From: Poronia punctata
Taxonomy: Eukaryota; Ascomycota; Sordariomycetes; Xylariales; Xylariaceae
Length of the DNA: 10,050 bases
Assembly: GCA_022579005.1 (NCBI GenBank)
Contig: MU402030.1
Span: 1 to 10,050 of the forward strand
Direction of reading: 5' to 3'
Shown here: positions 1 to 6,599 of the stretch, piece after piece
Layout: each line of letters opens with the position of its first letter
Position numbering within the stretch: position 1 is the first letter of the stretch
Position numbers and translations under genes: made by a program
The notes under the pieces: model-generated
The model's database searches: none
What the model was told of the DNA's origin: nothing
Seen by the model: the letters and a program-made list of their open reading frames with translations, nothing else

Positions 1-189
1 ATACTATTAAGCTTTAATAATAATAATAAGCAATATAAAACTTTTAATTATTAAAACTAGTAAAATAGCTAAATTATATATATTAATTAATATATGCATA
101 AAAAAGTAAAACTTTTTTTTTTTACAAAATTTGCATATACTAAATAAATAAAAAAAGACCTTTTATAAAAAGACCTTTTTTTTTATAGT
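1..189. other. AT-rich intergenic filler, no gene seen
   Basis: No reading frame or protein motif can be supported here. The stretch shows the same C-depleted composition as the mutated elements further right. It holds a short (TAA)5 run at 15-29. It also has an imperfect inverted repeat whose ends are TATATGCA near 92 and TGCATATA near 132, separated by A and T runs, and a direct repeat at 152-179 described separately. In DNA this AT-rich such pairings arise easily by chance, so no function is inferred. Confidence 0.6.
152..179. repeat. Two direct copies of a 13-bp AAAAAGACCTTTT unit
   Basis: AAAAAGACCTTTT occurs at 152-164 and again at 167-179, a period of 15 bp. GpA and CpC steps are kept in both copies although they are rare elsewhere in the window, so this small patch lies at the edge of the less mutated island that starts just to the right. 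Each unit is also nearly self-complementary. It could be the edge of an inserted element or a simple slippage duplication; the sequence does not decide. Confidence 0.75.
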
Positions 190-268
190 AGTCTTTATTA
201 CAGCTATATTACTTTTACTATGTAAGCATTATATTAATTCCTATTATCTTATAACCTATTAAATCTAA

Positions 269-293
269 CACTTTTAAGCTCTTATTAAAAGTG
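269..293. repeat. Perfect 9-bp hairpin, 7-nt loop
   Basis: CACTTTTAA at 269-277 is the exact reverse complement of TTAAAAGTG at 285-293, with a 7-base loop. The right arm continues into AGTGCA (290-295), which can instead pair with TGCACT at 306-311, so two alternative structures compete for the same bases. This is a direct observation; whether it is transcribed or folded is unknown. Confidence 0.7.
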
Positions 294-319
294 CAAACCT
301 ATGTGTGCACTAACTAGTA

Positions 320-390
320 GGGCTGCAGCTGTTTATAGGTGCAGGCCCTTATATCTACTGTTTAAGGGAGGTAATGGCTATAAGCCACCT
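320..390. repeat. Two adjacent GC-rich stem-loops
   Basis: GGGCTGCA (320-327) pairs with TGCAGGCCC (340-348), leaving one bulged G at 344 and a 12-base loop. Next to it, AGGT-AAT-GGCT (369-379) pairs with AGCC-ACCT (383-390) around a 3-base ATA loop, with AAT bulged. A second GGCT at 395-398 could compete for the AGCC arm. Stems with real GC pairs stand out in this window and are harder to attribute to AT-rich chance than the others. Confidence 0.6.
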
Positions 391-423
391 GATTGGCTGT
401 ACTGCTATTAACCGATTTATAAC

Positions 424-454
424 TATTATTATATTTAATTTAAATATAATAATA
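424..454. repeat. 14-bp perfect inverted repeat with 3-bp centre
   Basis: TATTATTATATTTA at 424-437 is the exact reverse complement of TAAATATAATAATA at 441-454. It sits on the edge where RT homology ends and the less mutated island begins. Because the right arm lies inside RT-coding sequence and only A and T are involved, chance is a fair explanation; a junction-related cruciform is the alternative. Confidence 0.7.
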
Positions 455-803
455 AGCATTTTTAAAGTTTAGCTTTAAAAAAACCTTTGCTAACTTTAGC
501 TTATTTATTACTTTTAATATAAAAGGTAAAAAATACTTATTTTTTATAGTTACTTTATTTAAGCCTTTATAATTAACGCAAAGCTTTATAGTTTTTTTTT
601 TTTTTTTAGTATAAATAAAATAAAAGCTTTTATATTTGCTTTTAAGTCCTATATATAACTTATTTAAAAGTTTTTTTTTAAAGTACTTTTTAAGCATTTA
701 TTATTAAGCTTTTATAGTAAAATAAATTAAGCTAAATAGTACTTATATTTTTTTTACTAAGTTTATTATATATTATGCTTTTTTTAGCACTAATAACTTT
801 TTT
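430..803 (-). pseudogene. Ty3/gypsy reverse transcriptase N-terminus, truncated and mutated
   Basis: On the minus strand an 85-codon stretch (697 down to 440) is still free of stops. It holds the block LCVNYKGLNKVTIKNKYFLP, which matches the Ty3/gypsy RT consensus LCVDYRxLNxxTxKNxYPLP with D-to-N and P-to-F changes. This is followed by KLAKVFLKLNFKNAYYYI, where relatives read AKxFTKLDLRxAYxxI. The first palm Asp (KLD) is now Asn. Upstream, in the same frame to about 803 and across several stops, residues such as YIINLV and VLFSL fit the pre-RT linker (xHxIxLxxG, PxGPLYxLS). The ATG at 697 is internal, not a true start. After the stop at 440-442, two more codons (Ile, Lys) still fit the family; homology then ends at the edge of the GC-richer island. 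Protein from this fragment would be inactive. Confidence 0.9.
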
Positions 804-2830
804 ATTAATAGCTTAAAATATATATACTAAAATGTTTTAAAACACTTAAGTAAATTAATTTTATTTTTAGTATTAAGCTTATTATTAATTTTAAAAAATA
901 ATAACTTTTTTTTAAAGCTAATACTTATACTTATTAAGTTAGCAACGTACGCTGCTTAACTACTAACTATATTTTTAGCAAACTTTTTAAAATTTATTTT
1001 TTAATATTTATTATAAAACTATTAAATAAAAGCTATATTTAATAATATATTTAACTAATTTATTTTTAGTTATAATATTAAAAGCTTTAATACTTTTTAT
1101 TTTTTATATATTATATAAAATATTTATTTAAAAGTTTGCTTAATTTTTTAAGCGTTAATTATTTAAAAACTAGCTATATAAGCTGCTTAGTACTTTATTA
1201 GCTTTTTATTTAATTTTATTAATAAAAGTAATAAAATATTTACTTTTTATAAGTGTTTTTTTTTAAAGTCTTTATATATAATATTAATTTAAGCTTTTAT
1301 ATTTATATTTATAATAACTTTTTTTAGCTTTTACTTGCTGCTTAAAAAAACTATAATTACTACTTAAAATAGCTTTATAGTGCTAAACGCTTTATAAAAC
1401 TTTGCTAAAGTAAATTAAATATATTAACTTACTTTAGCTTAGCTTTTAACTTTTTATTTTTAAAGTTTAACTAAGCTACTTAAATATTTTATATTTTATT
1501 TTTAAGCTATTTTAATAGTTTTTGCTTAATTTTACTTAATTAGCAATTTAACGCTAATTACTTATTTTTTAAGCAATATTTAGCTATATAGCTTTTTTTA
1601 CTATAGTAGTAGTACTTTATAAAGCTATTACTAGTATATATTAATTTGCTTTAATTTTAATTTATTTATTGCTTTAATAAGTTATTAATTTTTGTTTAAA
1701 TTACTTAAGTGCTTTTAAGTTATTTACTAACTTTTTTTATTTTAGTAAGCGTTTAGCATATTTTTGCTTTTATAGCAGCTTATGCTTTTTATTAGCATAA
1801 TACTAAGTACTTTATTATTTTTTAGCTTTTTAATCTATTATAATTATATTATTAAGTAATATACGCTACTTTACTAAAACTTTTTTTAATTTTTTTTAAA
1901 GTTTATATTAATAATTAAAAGCTAATTAGCTATTATTTTTTAATAGTATAGCGCTTTTAAGCTTTTATACTAATACTTGCTAATAAAAAAAAAATTTTAA
2001 GTTTTTATTTTTTTTTTGCTAAAGCTTATATAACTACTTTTAAAAAGTTTGCTTAAATAGTTTTAAGTTAACATTTTTTTATTAAATAAACTTTTAAAAG
2101 TTATTAAAAGTAGCTTTATTTTTTAAGTTATTATAATTTAATATATTTTAATAAAAACGCTAATTTATTTAAATATTAAACTTAGCTTATATTAAAGCTT
2201 ATATAATTTATATTAAATCTTTATAGCTAAGCTTTTACTAATTGCTTTTTTTTATAGCTATAATTTAGTTTTTAATTTTTATAGCAGTAGTATTTTGCTT
2301 TAGCTGCTTATAATTATATATAAAAGCCTTAGCGTTATTTTTATATTATAGCTTTTTTTGCTTAGTAAGTAGCTAAAGCAATTATAAGTTTTAATTTATT
2401 ATATTAATAATTTAGTTTAAAAGATTATTTTTTTAGCTTTTTAAACCTTTATAAAAACTATTATAATAAAAGCTTTTATTAAATAAGCTGCTATATAATA
2501 GCAGCTTAAAGTAAAAAAAATAGCTTTTGCTTTTTTAACTTTTTTAAAAGTTGCTAGCTATTAGTTAATTATTTATTTTAATAAGTAATATATTTTATTT
2601 TAAGTTTTTTAGTTTACTATTAAGTTTTTTACCTTTTTTATTGTATTTATTATTGCTTTTTTATTTTTAGTTATTTATAAATTTAGCTTAACTATTAGCT
2701 AATTTTTTTAGTTTTTATTGTTTATTTTTAGTATTAGGTTTATTAAGCTTGTTTATATTATTGCTAGTTATTTACTTAGCAATTATAAACTATGCTTAGT
2801 TTTTAGTTTAAATCTTTTTACTAAATATTA
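804..2830 (-). pseudogene. Probable gag-protease remnant, not individually recognisable
   Basis: This 2 kb lies upstream of the RT fragment on the minus strand, where Ty3/gypsy elements carry gag and protease. The minus strand is A-rich and contains many short open runs separated by TAA and TAG. I looked for a CCHC zinc knuckle (CxxCxxxxHxxxxC, allowing Cys or His to become Tyr) and for the protease motif (DSGAT, allowing Asn/Ser changes) and could not place either with confidence. The assignment therefore rests on position and strand composition alone. It could also include unrelated inserted repeats. Surviving C:G pairs are mostly in AGCT, TGCT and ACT contexts. Confidence 0.4.
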
Positions 2831-3099
2831 TATTATAACTTAAAAATATAAAAATAAAAAAGTATAAAAGTTTAAGCAATAAAGTAGTTATAAGGTAATG
2901 TTGCTAGCAATTTTAAAAACTAAGTATATTAAATAACTTTTATTTAGTTAGCTAAGTAAGTAATTAAACTAGCTAAAAAAATTAAAAAAAGTATAACTAG
3001 TAAAGCTTTAGCTATTAGTTAGCGTAGCTTTAGCTAATAAGTAATTTATATATAAATAGCTTAGTAAATAGGTTTTTTAGCTAGGTGCTTTATTATATT
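2831..3099. other. Junction zone between two opposed elements
   Basis: Around 2830 the plus strand switches from T-rich to A-rich, marking the change from minus- to plus-strand coding. No LTR ends, polypurine tract or target-site duplication could be identified, and no protein motif is readable. The plus-strand element should have gag, protease and a 5' LTR here, which would need 1.5-2 kb; only about 270 bp is available. It is therefore probably 5'-truncated, or one element has inserted into or been rearranged against the other. Confidence 0.5.
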
Positions 3100-3600
3100 A
3101 TAAATGCTATACTAAACTATAAATTATTTAAGTTAGTAGTATATACTAATATTATTAATAAACTAATTATACTTAAAAAAAACTTAAAATTAAAAAATAT
3201 TAAAAACCTAGACGTTAATAAAATTAAAAAGGTATACTAAACTAATGCTTATGCTAAAGTATTAGCTATATAATATAAAATAGGCTTTAACTAGTTTAAT
3301 TTTAATAATAATATACTAGTTTACTTATAAATAAAAATACTTAATATTTATAAAGCTTAGTTAATATTAGCTAAAAATAATTATAATATATTGCTATAAT
3401 TAAATATAAACTATAAAAATATTAAAATAAAACTAATTTATTTAAAACATATTTTATTTATTAAAATAAAATATAAAGTTTATATATTTAATAAAAAGCT
3501 ATCGCATATATTAAAGTTTATTAAAATACTAAATTAATATAATATATAAACAAAAAAAGGTATTATATTAATGCTAAAAAAAAAAACTAAAAGTTAATTT
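3100..3600 (+). pseudogene. Pre-RT linker of the plus-strand pol
   Basis: In frame 1 near 3208-3270 the conceptual reading LDVNKIKKVYxTNAYAKVLA fits the stretch that lies between protease and RT in fungal gypsy polyproteins. Downstream, in frame 2 towards 3600, the text runs into the RT without a clean start. The match is weaker than for the domains that follow because this part of the family is less conserved. The protease itself was not recognised. Confidence 0.5.
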
Positions 3601-3601
3601 T

Positions 3602-4270
3602 ATTAATAGTTAGCAAAAATAATAAATAAAAATAAAACTATACTAATTAAAAATTAAAAACTAACAAGATTTTAATAATATATTTAATATACTATACTAG
3701 TAAAAAAAGCTATATTAAATAAAAAAACCTAGCTTATTTAAATGCTTAATATTTATTATATAAAAAATTATAAATAGTAAAAAAAAAAAAAAAGTTATCA
3801 TAAACTTGCGCGCGCTAAACAACATTAGCATTTTAAATATTTATTTAATGCTTTATTAAAATAACATAATAGCTAATTTTAAAAGCAAAGCTTTTATAAT
3901 AGTATATAATATAACTTTTTTTTTTTACTAGCTACTAGTTTATATAAAATATAAAAATAAAATAGTTATTATATTACTTAAAAAACTAAAAGTATTAAGC
4001 GTTATATTAATAAAATTTAAAAATAGCTTAATATATATATAATAGTTTATAAACTAAAAGCTTAAACCTTATAAAAACTACTGCTATATATATATAAATA
4101 ATATTATTATTTTTAGTAATACTTAAAAAAAGTACTATAATTACTTTTATAAAATATTAAAGCTATTTTAAAATATTAAACTAGCTATTTTACTAAAAAA
4201 GTCTTTTTGCATATATTTTATAGTTAAACTTTTAAGTTTAAAAGTAAACAGTTTAAGCATTGCTATAATA
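3602..4270 (+). pseudogene. Reverse transcriptase domain of Ty3/gypsy pol, many stops
   Basis: One frame (codons starting at 3602, 3605 and so on) reads through the whole RT. Recognisable blocks in order: KLYxIKKPSLF at about 3707-3739 (family KLxWTxxPTPFS); KKKKVIINLRALNNISI at about 3785-3832 (family RKGRVVVDIRALNKI); NIIANFKSKAF (family SDIIAxLxGKRF); YNITFFFY* at about 3905-3931 (family DVTSFFYQW, the first catalytic Asp now Asn, Gln now TAG); LIKFKNS (family LMGxKNS); KLKPYKNYC; and YIYIDDIIIFS-like text at 4085-4117. The two active-site Asp codons are AAT at 4097-4102. LLKKSF and VNSLSI follow (family LxPxKSF, VDSLG). The enzyme would copy element RNA into cDNA in virus-like particles, but all catalytic Asp codons are lost. 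Confidence 0.93.
4088..4117 (+). other. Mutated RT active site, YIDDIIIFS remnant
   Basis: The codons TAT ATA AAT AAT at 4091-4102, followed by ATT ATT ATT TTT AGT, translate as YINNIIIFS. Ty3/gypsy RTs have YxDD followed by I(L/V)IFS at this point. Both Asp residues that bind the catalytic metals have become Asn by a single GAY-to-AAT change each, which is C-to-T on the opposite strand. This is the clearest single anchor of the plus-strand element. Confidence 0.92.
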
Positions 4271-5020
4271 AAATACTATATTAAAGTAATAATAAAAATA
4301 AAAATGCTAAAAATATTAAAAAACTTTAAAGTATATATTAAAATAATTATATAGCTAAGAAAATATATTTTAAAGTTTTAATAAAAGCTTTAGCTTTTTT
4401 AAAAAAAACAAACTACTATATTAGCAAAAAAATAAAAAACTAAAAAATTGCTATAAAAAAAACTTTTTATATAAAAAAATAAACGTTATAATAAACATTT
4501 TAACTAATAAAATAAAAAATAAAAAACTTTAATATTATATAAAAAAACTTATATAAGTTAAACTATTTAGTATATTAAAATTATAATAAATAAGTTTTTT
4601 TAAAAATAAACGCTTTAGCAAAACAAAGCTATAAAGTAATAATATTTTATATAGCAAATAATTTTTAAAATAAAAAATTTATATATATAAACACTATTAA
4701 ACTAATTATATATTTAAGTAAAGTTTTAATAAAAGTAAAAAGAAAATATTACGCTATAAAACTTAAAGTTTTATGTTTTATTTAGCTTTATAAGTAAATA
4801 TAACTTTAACTATAATTTTTAAAATATTTAATTATTATTTTAATAAATTATTAAGCTATAAAAAAAATAGTAAATTAAAAAAATATAATAATAATAAATA
4901 TTATTAAAATAAACTTAAAGCTAGTTTAAGCTTTTATTTATTTTAACTAATATAAACTTAATATATGCTATATTTTAAGCAAAGTTAATTTAGTTTTAAA
5001 TATATTGTTAAAACTTTTAA
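4271..5020 (+). pseudogene. Connection and RNase H domain of the plus-strand pol
   Basis: After the RT the text follows the connection domain (EEKIxAIxxLxxPxTLKxLxxYLGLxGWLRxYI) up to about 4380, and the frame then slips by one somewhere at 4430-4504. From 4504 frame 1 reads FNIIxKNLYKLNYLVY (family FxxLQxxLxxPxxLVHFD), then KINALAKQSYKVIIFY at 4603-4650 (family IDASxxGxGxVxxH). The first RNase H Asp is AAC at 4609-4611. KYYAIKLKVLCFI fits YxxTELExLAxV, where the catalytic Glu is now Lys. ILINY*A at 4840-4857 fits LTDHxA, with the Asp now AAT at 4846-4848. LSKVNLVLNILLKL at 4975-5016 matches the GKxNxVxDALSRL end of the domain. RNase H removes template RNA during cDNA synthesis; this copy is inactive. 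Confidence 0.87.
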
Positions 5021-5242
5021 TAAAAGTAACTTTTAATAATAAAAAAAAACAAAAAAAATAATAAAAACGTATTAAATAATATAACTAAAAAATTTATATA
5101 CTTAGTATATAACATATATATAATACTTAAATTTAAAAATAAATTAATTAAAAAATATAATAATAATGTAAAAATAAAAAATATTTTTAAAAAGCTAAGT
5201 ACTTAAATAAAAATTATAAAAATAAAATTTGCTTAAAAAGAT

Positions 5243-5443
5243 AAATTGCTATACTATATACTATATAAACAAAGTAATTGCTTAGTTATATTAAATAATT
5301 ATATAGTAAAATTATTTTATAAAGTATATAATAAAAAACACTACTTTAAAATTAATAAGATACTATATAATTTTAAAAGCTACTATATTGAAAATTTGTT
5401 ATAAAAATTAAAATAATATTTATAGTATTACTTAAACTATATT
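5243..5443 (+). pseudogene. Integrase HHCC zinc-binding domain remnant
   Basis: Frame 2 reads KLLYYxLYKQSNCLVI (family LxYxxxxxRLCVPxxL), then VYNKKHYFKINKILYNFKSY at 5324-5383. This corresponds to V-H-x4-H-FGxxKxxxxLxxxYYW of gypsy integrases. The first zinc-ligand His is TAT at 5327-5329 and the second is TAC at 5342-5344. The two Cys ligands are TAC at 5429-5431 and TAT at 5438-5440 in YLxYYLNY (family YVxxCxxC). All four ligands thus became Tyr by the same mutation type (CAY or TGY to TAY). The domain helps the integrase multimerise on LTR ends. Confidence 0.87.
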
Positions 5444-5499
5444 TAAAATTATATAAACTAAAATAAAATATTTAAATTACTATATTTAATAGTAGTTAT

Positions 5500-5870
5500 A
5501 AGCATTTTATACTATACTATTATAATAAACTTTATAGTTAATATGCTTACTATATTATTTTAAAAAACCTTATAGCAAATATTAAGCTATAATACTTATA
5601 ATTATTTTTTAATAATTATATATAAATTTAATAAAAAAATATTACTTATTTTAAAAAATATTAAATATACTATAGCAAAATAAAAAACTATTTTATTAAA
5701 AATATTAATACTATATAAATAAAGTATACTATTAAAAATTATATTAAATAAAAACTTAAAATTTATATTAAAACTTTAGCAAATACTTTTTATTTATATA
5801 TTTATAAAATTATTTATATTTATAGCATATTACTTATAAACTAATAGCTAGTTAAAATAAAAAAACTAAA
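5500..5870 (+). pseudogene. DDE integrase catalytic core remnant
   Basis: Still in frame 2, SILYYTIIINFIVNMLT (family SIPxHTITIDFIxxLPT) places the first catalytic Asp at AAC 5528-5530. ILNKNLKF (family ISDRDxKF) places the second Asp at AAT 5747-5749. AYYL*TNS*LK*KN* (family AYHPQTDGQxERxNQ) places the Glu at AAA 5855-5857. The second-to-third spacing is exactly 36 codons, the canonical D,D(35)E. All three catalytic residues are lost, and the stops fall where relatives have Gln or Arg. The core would cut and join element cDNA to the host genome. No frame change is seen between 5243 and about 6010. Confidence 0.92.
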
Positions 5871-6444
5871 ATATAAAAATTGCTATATAATATTATTATA
5901 CTACTTTAAATATTTTATAAACATTAATTATTATAATACTTTAATATACTTTTAACAATTTTAAACAAAAAATACTAAAACAATTTTTTAATAAAGTAGT
6001 ACTAAAATTTAAACTAAAAGATTTTATAACAATTTTATAAGTGCTAAAAAACGTACTAAACTTTAAAGTATATAAACGTTTATATTAAATTAAAATATAA
6101 ATAGTAATTAATTACGCAGCTGCTAACATAAAAATTAAATATAATAAAATAAAATAAAAATAATATTATAATATTAAATATAAAGTATACTTTAAACTAT
6201 ATAAAAAATATTACCTTTTTAGTAAACCTTTAAAAAAATAGTTATAATAAAAAGTTAAACTTTTAACTATTTTTAAAAAAATAAGCAACTTAGCATATAA
6301 GCTAAATTTTTTAAAGTATTAAAAAGTATATTAAATAGTTTTAATAGCTTATTTATATTTTATACTAAAAAAAGAAATTTATTTAATAAAAAAAAACTAT
6401 AACTAAAATAAGTATTTATAAACAAAAATACTAATAAATAAAAA
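5871..6444 (+). pseudogene. Post-integrase C-terminal region
   Basis: Frame 2 continues with I-A-I-x-Y-Y-Y (family VEIALRxY) and VVLKFKLKDFI near 5996-6028. Further on, in frame 1, text such as KIGNLAYKLNF-like residues and PIVLIAYLYF-like residues fits the family stretch RxGxLAYxLxLP then HPVxSVAxLxP, the SH3-like C-terminal domain that precedes the chromodomain. A frame change lies between about 6030 and 6300. The reading is convincing near 6290-6360 and poor between 6060 and 6240. Confidence 0.7.
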
Positions 6445-6580
6445 TTATATAAAATTAAAAAAATAATTTTAAAACAAGTTATAAAAGTAGTAAACTAAGT
6501 ATTATTAAAATATTTAGTTAAGTAGCGTAGCTATTTTCTTATTTTTAATATATACTAATATAAAATGTTTTAAAAATAGT
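6445..6580 (+). pseudogene. Chromodomain remnant at the pol C-terminus
   Basis: Frame 1 reads LYKIKKIILKQVIKV at 6445-6489 (family YEVExIxxxRxRKx), a Gln-type stop at 6496, then YLVK*RSYFLIFN at 6511-6549, matching YLVKWRGYxxExNTW. The central Trp is TAG at 6523-6525 (TGG to TAG), and a second expected Trp codon near 6553-6558 is also altered. Chromodomains of this class bind methylated histone H3 tails and direct integration to heterochromatin. This fits an element sitting in an AT-rich, silent compartment, though the copy itself is dead. Confidence 0.85.
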
Positions 6581-6599
6581 AAAACAATATAATAAAAAC

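Larger units (their letters stand above)
190..420. other. Less mutated, GC-richer island with several hairpins
   Basis: By hand count 281-420 is about 41% G+C, while many neighbouring stretches are near 5-20%. TpG, CpA and TpC steps are common here but scarce on both sides, so this segment largely escaped the C-to-T process or entered later. It has no long open frame. Four possible stem-loops are visible: 9-bp arms at 269-277/285-293; AGTGCA 290-295 with TGCACT 306-311; an 8-bp stem with one bulged G at 320-327/340-348; and AGGT..GGCT 369-379 with AGCC-ACCT 383-390. The first two share bases, so they are mutually exclusive. It could be a solo LTR, a SINE or MITE remnant, or single-copy host DNA. 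I see no tRNA-type B box and do not recognise a family. Confidence 0.6.
430..2830 (-). mobile_element. Degraded Ty3/gypsy retrotransposon, 5' part (minus strand)
   Basis: The plus strand is T-rich throughout, meaning the coding (minus) strand is A-rich, as in the pol gene on the other strand further right. The only clear protein signal is the pre-RT and RT N-terminal part at about 430-803. The 2 kb upstream of it on the minus strand (803-2830) has the place and size expected for gag and protease, but mutation has removed any motif I could name. The element runs right to left and is cut inside the RT at about 430, where the less mutated island begins. Palm (YxDD), RNase H and integrase are therefore absent. 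No LTR pair was found. It belongs to a different lineage from the plus-strand element. Confidence 0.75.
3100..6590 (+). mobile_element. Degraded Ty3/gypsy chromovirus-type retrotransposon (pol)
   Basis: Reading through stops, the plus strand carries in order a pre-RT linker, reverse transcriptase, RNase H, integrase zinc-binding domain, DDE integrase core, a post-integrase region and a chromodomain. This order (RT-RH-IN-chromodomain) is that of Ty3/gypsy chromoviruses. The best-reading frame changes several times: frame 1 near 3208 (LDVNKIKKV), frame 2 at 3600-4430, frame 1 at 4504-5016, frame 2 at 5243-6010 and frame 1 at 6445-6580, so indels accompany the point mutations. The RT wording (VxDxRALN, FFYQW, GxKNS, YIDDIIIFS, LLGxxVDSLG) is that of a widespread fungal family and is unlike the minus-strand element. 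Gag is missing and LTRs were not found. The chromodomain of active relatives steers insertion to heterochromatin. This copy is dead. Confidence 0.92.

Noticed and set aside
290..395. A tRNA gene or tRNA-derived SINE head
   Set aside because: Hairpins are present, but there is no GGTTCGAAT-type B box, no cloverleaf spacing and no CCA-proximal acceptor pairing.
440..697. A functional small protein encoded by the 85-codon open frame
   Set aside because: It is an internal slice of a reverse transcriptase with lost key residues. The ATG is not a natural start, and flanking codons in the same frame continue the homology across stops.
1700..2400. Gag CCHC zinc knuckle on the minus strand
   Set aside because: Several Tyr/Cys clusters were tested with His/Cys-to-Tyr allowed; none kept the CxxCxxxxHxxxxC spacing.
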